29,808 bases of DNA, from the IMG/VR virus record IMGVR_UViG_3300006847_000306, positions 1 through 29,808 of that record. The stretch is one strand, 5' to 3'. Numbering within the stretch: position 1 is the first letter of the stretch; every line of letters begins with the position of its first letter. This stretch comes from a virus. Of this stretch, positions 20,363 through 26,912 are shown one piece after another. Both the position numbers and the translations under genes were made by a program. Below the pieces are notes generated by a model. It was not told the DNA's origin. It saw only the letters and a program-made list of their open reading frames with translations, and did not search any database.

Positions 20363-20432
20363 TCAGCGATTTTTCAGCGATTTTTCAACTAAATTTTGAA
20401 AAAATCTGCGGAAAGCTGAGGAAAGCTGAGGA
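20363..20432. repeat. AT-rich island with direct repeats
   Basis: TCAGCGATTTTT occurs twice in tandem (20363 and 20374), followed by an AT-rich dyad (GATTTTTCAA near 20379, TTGAAAAAATC ending 20405) and then GGAAAGCTGA twice (about 20411 and 20421). It stands out in very GC-rich DNA, the arrangement of a DNA-unwinding element or of a leader. Confidence 0.75.
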
Positions 20433-20444
20433 TCTGAAGGAAAC

Positions 20445-20470
20445 GGGACCGAACGGCTCAGCTCGGTCCC
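20445..20470 (-). terminator. Hairpin terminator candidate for the 20495 gene
   Basis: GGGACCGA (20445-20452) and TCGGTCCC (20463-20470) form a perfect 8-bp stem, 25 bases downstream of the minus-strand stop at 20495. The minus strand continues GTTTCC, a weak U-tract. It probably ends transcription coming from 21.5 kb. Confidence 0.6.
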
Positions 20471-20494
20471 TTGCGGTGGGTTGGGCGGGTGCGG

Positions 20495-21169
20495 CTATTC
20501 GTCGCGCTTCGGCTCGCCTGGCGGCTGGTTCTGCTGCGCCTGCTGCTGCTGAGCCATCTGGCCCTGCTGGAACTGCGGCATCATCCCGCCGGGGAACTGC
20601 GGTTTGTACGGGCTGCCGCCCCCGCCCGCGTTGCCGAGCAGCGGGTTGCCGCCCATGCCGCCGGCCTGCGGGTTGTTCATCAGCTGGCCGACGCCGCCCA
20701 TCATGCCGGCCAGGCCACCGCCGGCCCCGATGCCGCCGCCGATGCCGCCGCCCATGCCCATGGCGTTTTTCGCGTTCAGTCCCCAGGGGACGCTACTCTG
20801 GGTCTGGTTTGGGCCGCCCATGCCGGGAAGGCCGCGCAGCGACGGCAGGCTTTTCTTGATCCGGCTCATGAAGCTGCCGCCTTTTTGCTGGCCCAGCGTC
20901 GCCTTGAACGTCCCGAGCGCCCCGGGCAACGCCTGACCCGCGGGTTGGCCCTGGCCCCGCAGGTTGCCGGGTCCGTCGGTGAAGGCCTTGCCGCCGTTGA
21001 CCTCCCCCTGCGCCGGTGGCATGCCGCCCATCCCCTGCTGCCCCATCTGCCCCAGCAGCCCCAGCGTGCCGACGTTCTGGCCGAGCATCGGCTGGCCCTG
21101 CTTCTTGCCGCCCGCCATCCCGCCGGTCATGCTACCCGCCAGCGTGTTCATCGGTGCCATCGCGCCCAT
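20495..21169 (-). CDS. Gly/Met/Gln-rich low-complexity protein
   Basis: 224 residues, with AAGGAG before the ATG. Composition is dominated by Gly, Met, Gln and Pro (GGGIGGGIGAGGGLAGMMGG, QQQQAQQNQPPGEPKRDE), broken by one basic helix (FMSRIKKSLPSLRGLPG). Such sequences are probably disordered. It overlaps the acetyltransferase gene by 38 bases. Its composition is like the partial protein at the right edge (29531 onward), so a structural or scaffold-like late role is possible even though it is on the opposite strand. Confidence 0.7.
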   Translation of the reverse strand: MGAMAPMNTLAGSMTGGMAGGKKQGQPMLGQNVGTLGLLGQMGQQGMGGMPPAQGEVNGGKAFTDGPGNLRGQGQPAGQALPGALGTFKATLGQQKGGSFMSRIKKSLPSLRGLPGMGGPNQTQSSVPWGLNAKNAMGMGGGIGGGIGAGGGLAGMMGGVGQLMNNPQAGGMGGNPLLGNAGGGGSPYKPQFPGGMMPQFQQGQMAQQQQAQQNQPPGEPKRDE

Positions 21170-21527
21170 CGGTCACTCCTTCGCTTGCTTCACTTGCGTC
21201 CCGTCGTAACTTCAGCAGGAACAGCCGCCCCGGCGCGGGCGTGAACCCGAAGTGCGCCAGCAGCTCGGCCACATCTGGTCTCGCATCCTCGACGCCGCAA
21301 TACACGGTGTCAAGCCCTGCCTCGTTCAGGACCTCCAGGCTGCGCTCGACCAGGTGCTTCAGCACCACGCCCTTGCCGCGGTGCGCCTCGTCGATCCACC
21401 ACTCGTCCCAGTGGACCGCGGTGAACAGGTGGCAGCGCCCCACGACCGTGCCGTCCTGTTCGACCACCACCTCCAGGATGTCATCCGAGAGCGGCGCGGT
21501 CCTGGTCGTCATCCCGGTTGTCAGCAT
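21132..21527 (-). CDS. GNAT-family acetyltransferase-like protein
   Basis: 131 residues. It has the GNAT core: strand EVVVEQDGTVVGRCHLF, acetyl-CoA loop region WWIDEAHRGKGVVLKHLVER (R-G-K-G), helix SLEVLNEAG, then VEDARPDVAELLAHFGFTPA and a closing strand RLFLLKL. The expected product is an N-acetyltransferase; substrate unknown. The start could be the ATG at 21527 or at 21512. The gene is divergent from the late operon. Phage GNATs can modify host proteins or inactivate toxins, but nothing here selects between roles. Confidence 0.8.
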   Translation of the reverse strand: MLTTGMTTRTAPLSDDILEVVVEQDGTVVGRCHLFTAVHWDEWWIDEAHRGKGVVLKHLVERSLEVLNEAGLDTVYCGVEDARPDVAELLAHFGFTPAPGRLFLLKLRRDASEASEGVTDGRDGTDEHAGG

Positions 21528-21597
21528 GTCTGCACTGTGCCGCTGCCAGGGGGACTAGACAAGACCCCCTCCCCGGTGCTTACTGACCTACACCTTG
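21528..21597. promoter_or_regulatory. Divergent gap, candidate late promoter
   Basis: 70 bases between the GNAT gene (minus) and the packaging operon (plus). On the plus strand TAGACA (21556-21561, five of six to consensus) is followed after 17 bases by CTTACT (21579-21584), a weak -10. GGGGG-ACTAGACAAGA-CCCCC (21549-21569) can form a stem. The word CTAGACAA recurs at 29070 after the portal gene. Confidence 0.4.
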
Positions 21598-21960
21598 ATG
21601 TTCAAGCGCATGGCGGCAGCGATCTACCTGCGGCGGGTCGCCCGCGACCTCAGCCGGGTCGCCGCGGCACTCGACCGCCAGACCGACGTGCTCGCCCGCC
21701 TGGCCGACCACTTCGCGCCACCCGCCCTCGTCCCGCCTGACCGCAAGACCCTCAACGCCGACACCGCCGTCAGCTTCCTCGACCCGATCGAAGCGGGTCT
21801 CGCGCTCGACTTCGTCGCCAAGATCACTACCGCCACCGGGCACTCGCCCGATGACGAAGAGATCCTCACCTACCTGGCCGACGAGAAAACCACCGACCTG
21901 CAGAAGCGGCTCGCCGAGCGCGAGCTGGAACTCACGCGCTTGATGGAGGCCCGCCGATGA
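21598..21960 (+). CDS. Small helical protein, first gene of the packaging run
   Basis: 120 residues from the ATG at 21598 (a TTG directly precedes it). Helices dominate (AIYLRRVARDLSRVAAALDR, KTTDLQKRLAERELELTRLM), with EAGLALDFVAKITTATGHSP between. The pattern suggests a small phage protein of accessory function. It overlaps the next gene by four bases (ATGA). Confidence 0.65.
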   Translation: MFKRMAAAIYLRRVARDLSRVAAALDRQTDVLARLADHFAPPALVPPDRKTLNADTAVSFLDPIEAGLALDFVAKITTATGHSPDDEEILTYLADEKTTDLQKRLAERELELTRLMEARR

Positions 21961-22136
21961 AAGCGACCACCGTGGTGCCCCCCACCCCGCCACGCGACCC
22001 CCACGAGGTCGAGCGCTTCCTGCGCGAGCAGCCGCCGACGCTCATTCCGCGCCGCCACGTCGAGCCGCGCCAGGTGCCAGGCCTGGTCGCCCACCAGCTG
22101 CTGGGCAACCGCGTCATCACCCGCTACGAGGTCTAA
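21957..22136 (+). CDS. Small Pro/Arg-rich protein
   Basis: 59 residues: MKATTVVPPTPPRDPHEVER, then FLREQPPTLIPRRHVEPRQV and VAHQLLGNRVITRYEV. The start overlaps the stop of the preceding gene (ATGA), the usual pattern here, and the frame closes 23 bases before the small terminase gene. No known family. Confidence 0.6.
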   Translation: MKATTVVPPTPPRDPHEVERFLREQPPTLIPRRHVEPRQVPGLVAHQLLGNRVITRYEV

Positions 22137-22159
22137 GGTCTAGAGAGGTCCAGCTCCCG

Positions 22160-23080
22160 ATGCCGATTCGCAGCTATAGCGGCACCGCGCCGCGACCCGC
22201 GGGTGCCCGAAGCGCCAACAAGAAAAAGCCGGTCGGCCGCCCCAAGGCGCAGACCTCCGCGCTCATCCCGGCCGCGGCGCGCCTCCGCATGGGCGGGCGC
22301 CTCGCCGACGACGAGGTCCAGCTGAACGACCACGCGGTCGAGACCTTCTCGCGCGCGGTCGGCGGCCGGCAGAGCCTCACCGACGTCCTCTCGGTCGCCG
22401 CCGACGCGCCCGAGGTCCAGCAGATCGTCGACCACCTGCTCGACCACCGCTACGCGCGCTGGAGCCTCCGCAAGCTCTGTACGATGCACGGCATCTCGGT
22501 CGCCGACCTCTTCACCGCCTACCGCAAAGCCCTCATCGCCAAGGCGCACATCGAGGCGACGCACATCATCGCCCGCCGTCTTCCGCCCATCGTCGAGGAC
22601 GTGATGGTCCGCGCCGCGCCGCAGGAGGTCGCCTGCGACTGCGTCGGCGAGGAACGACCCACCTGCCGCCAGTGCCACGGCACCGGCGTCACCCTCACCG
22701 AACCGGACCTCGATCGGCAGAAGCTGGCACTCGAACTCGGCCACCTCACGGAAAAGAAAGCAGGCCTCATCGTGCAGCAGAACCAGGGCGTGATGACCTC
22801 CGGCGGCGCCGCTCTGGTCGCCCAGGGCAGCGGCGCGCTCGAACAGCTGCAGCAGGCGGTCGGCGAGCTGCTCTTCAGCCCCGCCCGCCGTCGGTCGCAG
22901 GCGCCGCGCGAGCCGATCGAGCCGCGCGAGCAGATCCAGGATCCGCCCGCCGAGCCGACAGAGTCGCCGCGACAGGAGCCACCCGCGGGTGCCCCCACCC
23001 CGCGCCAGGACGACCCCGACGCGGACGCGCAGAGCGACGAGGACGACGAGCCGGACGACCCGAAGACCTCGCTGCACTGA
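22160..23080 (+). CDS. terS: Probable terminase small subunit with HTH and Zn-finger
   Basis: 306 residues. A basic KKKPVGRPKA (21-30) resembles an AT-hook. WSLRKLCTMHGISVADLFTA (101-120) is a HTH of the type used by small terminases to recognise packaging DNA. CDC...TCRQCHGTG (Cys159, 161, 169, 172) is a DnaJ-like zinc knuckle. A helical part follows (ELGHLTEKKAGLIVQQNQGV) and the last ~60 residues are Pro/acidic and disordered. Its place directly before the large subunit supports the call; the assignment rests on position plus HTH. Confidence 0.72.
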   Translation: MPIRSYSGTAPRPAGARSANKKKPVGRPKAQTSALIPAAARLRMGGRLADDEVQLNDHAVETFSRAVGGRQSLTDVLSVAADAPEVQQIVDHLLDHRYARWSLRKLCTMHGISVADLFTAYRKALIAKAHIEATHIIARRLPPIVEDVMVRAAPQEVACDCVGEERPTCRQCHGTGVTLTEPDLDRQKLALELGHLTEKKAGLIVQQNQGVMTSGGAALVAQGSGALEQLQQAVGELLFSPARRRSQAPREPIEPREQIQDPPAEPTESPRQEPPAGAPTPRQDDPDADAQSDEDDEPDDPKTSLH

Positions 23081-23087
23081 GCAGGCG

Positions 23088-23183
23088 ATGCCCGACATCA
23101 GTCCAGCGGTCCCACAGTGCGACGTTCCGGCAGTTCGACAGTCCGCCGGACTGTGGGACTGCACAGTCCCTAAGAAGTACTAG
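23088..23183 (+). CDS. Possible 31-residue ORF between the terminase genes
   Basis: MPDISPAVPQCDVPAVRQSA then GLWDCTVPKKY, starting 7 bases after the small terminase stop and ending 4 bases before the large one's GTG. There is no clear ribosome site. Its sequence is made of the inverted-repeat words described at 23109-23170, so it may simply be open by chance; a leader peptide is the alternative. Confidence 0.3.
   Translation: MPDISPAVPQCDVPAVRQSAGLWDCTVPKKY
23109..23170. repeat. Nested inverted repeats between terS and terL
   Basis: Three perfect dyads: GTCCCACAGT (23109-23118) with ACTGTGGGAC (23150-23159); CAGTCC-GCC-GGACTG (23139-23153); and GGGACTG-CA-CAGTCCC (23155-23170). They compete for pairing, so alternative structures are possible. 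The place suits a packaging signal, a translational switch for the large terminase, or a small mobile repeat. Confidence 0.8.
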
Positions 23184-23187
23184 CCCC

Positions 23188-25509
23188 GTGTATCACCCCG
23201 ATCTCATCGCCGAGGACGAAGCCGAGACCGCGCGCCAGTTCCGCTCGACCTTCCAGGGCGCCATCCCGCGCTACTCCATCGACGACTCCGCCGCCCTGAC
23301 TGCCTCGGTGATGCAGGCGGTCGACGACACCAACACCGTCACCCGGCCGCTCAGCGAAGACGAGCAGCGCTTCATCGCCTCCTCGCGCCTCCGCAGCATC
23401 TACGACTTCCCCTACTTCGCCGAGCGCTTCGTCTGGATCGACGAAGAGGGCCACGGCCTGCGCCGCCTCTCGCCGCTCTGGGAGTCACAGCGCATGGTCC
23501 TCGACCAGCTCGCCCAGATCGAACGGCACAACGTCCGAATCGGCTCGCCCGACGGTCTGCTCCTCAACATCCTCAAGGCGCGCCAGCTCGGGGTCTCAAC
23601 GCTCAGCGAAGCCCTCGTCGCGCATCGCCTCGTCACTCGCACGCACACCCGCGCCCTCAGCGGCGCCGACGTCGAGGAACAAGCCGGCTACCTCTTTCGC
23701 ATGGTCGTCCGCATCTACGACCAGCTGCCCTGGTTCCTCAAGCCGGATCGCGTCTACTTCAACAAGAACCGCGAACTCTCGCTCGCCAACCAGTGCTACC
23801 TGAAAACCGCCTGGGGCAAATCCACCCGCGGCGCGCTCCAGTCGACCACCGGCGCCGAAGGATCGAAGGGCGCGATCGGCCGCGGCCAGACCTACTCGGT
23901 CGTCCACATCAGCGAACTCCCCACCTGGGAGAACCCCGAGCAGCTCGACACCGCTCTGCTCCCCGCCATCCCCTACTCGCCCGACACGCTGGTCCTCTAC
24001 GAGGCGACAGCGGAGTTTGCCGGCGACTGGTGGCACAAGCATTGGCTCGCCAGCGGCCAGGACGAAGGCCGCTTCAAGAATGTCTTCATCCCCTGGTCGG
24101 CGGAGCCGAAGAAGTACTCGCTCCCCGCGCCGCTCGACTGGACGCCCTCCTCGACCACCATCGCCCACGCGATGAAATGCGAGAAGGACTCGCCGAAGTG
24201 GTTCAGCGGGCGCACCGTCCGCCTCTCGCGCGAGCAGATGTACTGGTACGAGAAGACGCGCCGCTTCTACGAGACCAAGGGACAGCTGTATAAATTCCTG
24301 AAGGAGTATCCGGCCGACGACCAGGAGTGCTTCCAGTACGCCGGCCGCTCGGTCTTCACCCTCGAACAGCTCGAAGCGATCGACCGCGCCGGCTCGCTCC
24401 GCCCGCTCAAGGACGTCTGGTCGGTCGAACCGGCGATGGAGATCGCGCGCCTCCGCACCGTCGCCGACGAGACCGCCGACCTCGACGCCAAGCGTGTGGT
24501 CCCGCCGCTCGCGCCGCACGACCCCGCCGCGCGCTCGACCAAGATCACCCACGAAGTCGACCCGGTCCCTCCCGGCTACGGCTTCCGCCGCCTGACCCGT
24601 TCTCAGCTCGCCGCGATGCCCAACCTGCGCGGCTCGGTCCTCGCCATCTGGGAGTACCCGCGGGTGCGCGGCCCGCGCCGCTACATCATGTCGGTCGACG
24701 TCTCTGACGGCCTCGGCCTCGACTACTCGGTCGTCGACATCATCCGCCAGCCGACGATCGAAGAACCGGCCGAGCAGGTCGCCCAGTACGTCAGCAACCG
24801 CCTCGACCCCAAACAGCTCGCCTTTGTCTGCGACGCCATCGGCCGCTATTACGCCGACGCCGATCAAGTGGAAGCGATGGCGGCGATCGAGACCAACAAC
24901 CACGGCCTCGCCACCCAGGACACCCTGCAGCTGCACCTGGGCTACTGCCACTTCTACGTCTGGGAGTACGCGGATGCGGCGTCGGCCGAGCGCCGCTACT
25001 CGACCCGCATCGGCTGGGTGACCTCACCGCGCACGCGTCCGCTGCTCCTCGCCAGCTACTACGGCGCCATCACCACCTTCGACCCGATCACGCGCCTCCC
25101 CGACCTGGTCCTCAACTCGCCGCTCACCAGGGGGGAGTTGCGCCACTTCATTACCGAATCGACAATCGGGGAAGCCGAAGCGGCGCGCGGCCAGCACGAC
25201 GACTGCGTGATGGCCTCGGCGATCGGCTTCTACGTCGCCTGGCGGATGGCCGGCGGCGAGATCGAACCGGTGGCCGAACGGCGTCGGCGCAAGGCGGCGC
25301 TCGACCAGCTGCACCGCGACCAGGCGACCGAAGTGCCCGACTACCGCAACTCGCCGGCCACCGCGGCGGATGCCGACGACCTGGAGATGGATTATGAAAG
25401 TGTCCACGCCGATGATTATTCCAGCCTCGATACCGGAAGCGACGGAAGCACCGGCAGCGGCGGCACCGGCAGCGGCGGTCTCTACTTCGACGATCGCTCC
25501 CGCGCCTGA
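23188..25509 (+). CDS. terL: Terminase large subunit
   Basis: 773 residues from a GTG at 23188; the open frame from 22672 is a shadow of terS. ATPase domain: Walker A KARQLGVST (130-138) and Walker B VVHISE (238-243). Nuclease domain: MSVDVSDGLGLD (501-512) with Asp504, a middle ETNNHG motif, and HDDCVMAS with Asp671/672. These are the hallmarks of the motor that packages DNA into the procapsid through the portal. The protein is longer than many TerL because of an acidic/Gly-rich tail (TGSGGTGSGG...DDRSRA). The start codon lacks a good Shine-Dalgarno, so the upstream inverted repeats may affect translation. Confidence 0.95.
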   Translation: MYHPDLIAEDEAETARQFRSTFQGAIPRYSIDDSAALTASVMQAVDDTNTVTRPLSEDEQRFIASSRLRSIYDFPYFAERFVWIDEEGHGLRRLSPLWESQRMVLDQLAQIERHNVRIGSPDGLLLNILKARQLGVSTLSEALVAHRLVTRTHTRALSGADVEEQAGYLFRMVVRIYDQLPWFLKPDRVYFNKNRELSLANQCYLKTAWGKSTRGALQSTTGAEGSKGAIGRGQTYSVVHISELPTWENPEQLDTALLPAIPYSPDTLVLYEATAEFAGDWWHKHWLASGQDEGRFKNVFIPWSAEPKKYSLPAPLDWTPSSTTIAHAMKCEKDSPKWFSGRTVRLSREQMYWYEKTRRFYETKGQLYKFLKEYPADDQECFQYAGRSVFTLEQLEAIDRAGSLRPLKDVWSVEPAMEIARLRTVADETADLDAKRVVPPLAPHDPAARSTKITHEVDPVPPGYGFRRLTRSQLAAMPNLRGSVLAIWEYPRVRGPRRYIMSVDVSDGLGLDYSVVDIIRQPTIEEPAEQVAQYVSNRLDPKQLAFVCDAIGRYYADADQVEAMAAIETNNHGLATQDTLQLHLGYCHFYVWEYADAASAERRYSTRIGWVTSPRTRPLLLASYYGAITTFDPITRLPDLVLNSPLTRGELRHFITESTIGEAEAARGQHDDCVMASAIGFYVAWRMAGGEIEPVAERRRRKAALDQLHRDQATEVPDYRNSPATAADADDLEMDYESVHADDYSSLDTGSDGSTGSGGTGSGGLYFDDRSRA

Positions 25510-25879
25510 GCCGACGATCGCTCCCACGCCTGAGCGCATCGGCGTCGTGCGGAACGTGATCTCCCAGATGCGAACGCTGCTCGACCAGCTGCAGACCGCC
25601 GCCACGCCAGTCTCTGTGCCCGGGCTGCAGCTCGGGCCGCTCGACTGCAACCGCCTCGAAGAGACGACCGGCTTCGGCTCGACGCGCTCGCCCGAGGCGC
25701 TGTGCCGCGCCGTCGAGAAGCTCGCCGCGATGAAGGTCGGCGACATCCGCATCCCGTTCTCGCCCGGGCAGCTCGCCGAACTGCAGCACCGCGCACAGAA
25801 GCGCGGGCGCTCGCTCGAAGCGGAGATGAAAGCCGTCGTCGCTCGCATCGAAGAAGAGCTGTTCTACAAGGGGGGCTAG
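25394..25879 (+). CDS. Ribbon-helix-helix domain protein with Ala/Pro-rich N-terminus
   Basis: 161 residues if begun at the ATG at 25394, which has GGAG ahead; an ATG at 25409 is an alternative. The first 45 residues are Ala/Pro/Thr-rich (AAAAPAAAV, APAPEPTIAP) and overlap the terL tail by 116 bases. A helix (IGVVRNVISQMRTLLDQLQT) and a middle domain follow. The C-terminus DIRIPFSPGQLAELQHRAQK then RGRSLEAEMKAVVARIEEEL has the strand plus two helices of FitA/Arc-like RHH DNA-binding proteins. A late regulator or packaging accessory is inferred. Confidence 0.75.
   Translation: MKVSTPMIIPASIPEATEAPAAAAPAAAVSTSTIAPAPEPTIAPTPERIGVVRNVISQMRTLLDQLQTAATPVSVPGLQLGPLDCNRLEETTGFGSTRSPEALCRAVEKLAAMKVGDIRIPFSPGQLAELQHRAQKRGRSLEAEMKAVVARIEEELFYKGG
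25488..25535. repeat. 24-bp tandem duplication across the terL stop
   Basis: CGACGATCGCTCCC(G/A)CGCCTGAGC occurs at 25488-25511 and 25512-25535 with one mismatch. The first copy supplies the terL TGA. In the overlapping gene the two copies encode the repeat TIAPAPEP-TIAPTPE. Confidence 0.92.
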
Positions 25880-25887
25880 GGAGGCTG

Positions 25888-26118
25888 ATGTGCCGCGGAC
25901 TGCTGCTGCCCCTGGTCGCGTTCGTCGTCTCGATCGCCGCCTGCGCGAGCGTCGCGCCGGGGCGCCCGCGCTTCGTCGCCGTCTTCGAGCAGCAGTCGAA
26001 GCTCTGTCGCATTCAGATTCTGCAGGACACGCGCTCGCTCGCCTGCTTCATCGCCTTCCGCTGCGGGCGGCAGCCGGTCACTGTCCTGCTGGTCGATGAC
26101 GGGATGTGTGTGCCATGA
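25888..26118 (+). CDS. Putative small phage lipoprotein
   Basis: 76 residues with AGGGAGG before the ATG. The N-terminus MCRGLLLPLVAFVVSIAAC has a charged residue, a hydrophobic core and a lipobox-like IAAC with Cys19, so lipid modification and membrane anchoring after export are likely. The mature part (ASVAPGRPRFVAVFEQQSKL...) has four more Cys, suggesting disulfides. Phage lipoproteins include spanin outer-membrane subunits and superinfection-exclusion factors; neither is shown here, as no inner-membrane spanin partner is adjacent. Confidence 0.65.
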   Translation: MCRGLLLPLVAFVVSIAACASVAPGRPRFVAVFEQQSKLCRIQILQDTRSLACFIAFRCGRQPVTVLLVDDGMCVP

Positions 26119-26139
26119 GGAACTGGCGAGCGGGGAGGG

Positions 26140-26193
26140 ACGCGTCAATCCTGACGCGTTCCGGGTGGGGGAGACGGGGGCCAATCCTGGCCC
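26140..26193 (+). promoter_or_regulatory. Twin hairpins with identical ATCC loops
   Basis: ACGCGTCA-ATCC-TGACGCGT (26140-26159) has an 8-bp stem; GGGCCA-ATCC-TGGCCC (26178-26193) has a 6-bp stem. Both share the CAATCCTG-like apex (C/T)CAATCCTG(A/G), while the stem bases differ, so the structure looks conserved rather than the sequence. They lie in the 103-base gap before the gene at 26222. A protein-binding RNA operator is the favoured guess. Confidence 0.65.
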
Positions 26194-26221
26194 TCGGCCA
26201 CTCGCGGCTGGAGGTGAGCTG

Positions 26222-26419
26222 ATGGCGTGCTTCATTCGGTCGGTGGACGACGCATGGATCAACCTGGACCTGGTGAGTCGGCTGGAGCCGCGAACGGTTC
26301 CGGGGCGTCGGCCGACCTACCACGTCTACGACGCGAGAGGCGAGGCGACGGGTAAAGAGGTCGATCAGGTCGAAGTCGATGACGCTATCCTGACGGGTGA
26401 ATACGTGGGGTCACGCTGA
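26222..26419 (+). CDS. Small conserved-looking phage protein
   Basis: 65 residues from the ATG at 26222 with a near-perfect GGAGGTGAG site; the open frame from 26096 passes through the twin hairpins and is rejected as a start. Sequence is beta-rich (MACFIRSVDDAWINLDLVSR then TYHVYDARGEATG), resembling small one-domain proteins of unknown function found widely in phages and bacteria. Its stop overlaps the next start (TGATG). Confidence 0.7.
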   Translation: MACFIRSVDDAWINLDLVSRLEPRTVPGRRPTYHVYDARGEATGKEVDQVEVDDAILTGEYVGSR

Positions 26420-26907
26420 TGGCACTCCACGACTTCTGGTGTCAGGTCTGCGGCCAGGTCCTCACCGACATCAACGTCCCGATCGAACTCGGCGCCCGCT
26501 CCGGCGCGCCCGAGCACTGCGGCAGACCCACCTCCTGGATCCCGCAAGTGGGGCGCATGGACGCCGGCAGCGGTCCTGGCTTCGAGGCCTTCGACGCCTA
26601 CGACGGGCAGAACCATCCCGTCCGCGTCGACTCGCTCCACAAGCTGCGCGCGATCGAGCGGCAATCGGAAGCCGACGCGCGCAACGGCGAGGGGCAGCCG
26701 ATCGTCTGGCGCCGCTACTCGCAAGATCGATCGAACGTCCACACCCACTCGCTCGCGCCCGGGTGGACCGGCGGCGAGCAGCCCGACCCCGCCTACGTCA
26801 AAAAATTCGGCGCCTCGATCCGCAAGTCTGCTGAGGACCCCGATCTCGCCTACGGCCCGGGCGTCTCTGACGACACGCCGCTCGCCACCTCACACCTGAA
26901 GGACTGA
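26419..26907 (+). CDS. FmdB-like zinc-ribbon phage protein
   Basis: 162 residues. The start MALHDFWCQVCGQVLTDINV with a later EHCGRP gives Cys8, Cys11 and a third Cys in the spacing of an FmdB/zinc-ribbon N-terminus. The rest is polar (VRVDSLHKLRAIERQSEADA, YSQDRSNVHTHSLAPGW). Proteins of this kind often lie next to phage portal genes; function unknown. The start overlaps the previous stop and the portal follows after 5 bases. Confidence 0.75.
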   Translation: MALHDFWCQVCGQVLTDINVPIELGARSGAPEHCGRPTSWIPQVGRMDAGSGPGFEAFDAYDGQNHPVRVDSLHKLRAIERQSEADARNGEGQPIVWRRYSQDRSNVHTHSLAPGWTGGEQPDPAYVKKFGASIRKSAEDPDLAYGPGVSDDTPLATSHLKD

Positions 26908-26912
26908 TCGCC

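Larger units (their letters stand above)
19816..20494. other. Gene-free, repeat-rich region (possible origin or control region)
   Basis: About 680 bases without a credible gene. It holds many TGGCAG/CTGCCA words (19910-19990), a GGTTA-ACA-TAACC dyad (20069-20081), GC-rich GGCAGCTGGCGGG repeats (20190-20300), an AT-rich island with direct repeats (20363-20432) and a hairpin (20445-20470). Two open frames on the minus strand here are composed of repeat words and are rejected. Origin function is a guess from the AT island beside repeats. Confidence 0.6.

Noticed and set aside
22672-23187. Upstream extension of the terL frame
   Set aside because: It lies inside terS in another frame; the family-like sequence begins only after the GTG at 23188.
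23596-24951. 451-residue open frame antisense to terL
   Set aside because: High-GC shadow with Val/Arg/Asp-rich composition; terL motifs lie in the other strand.
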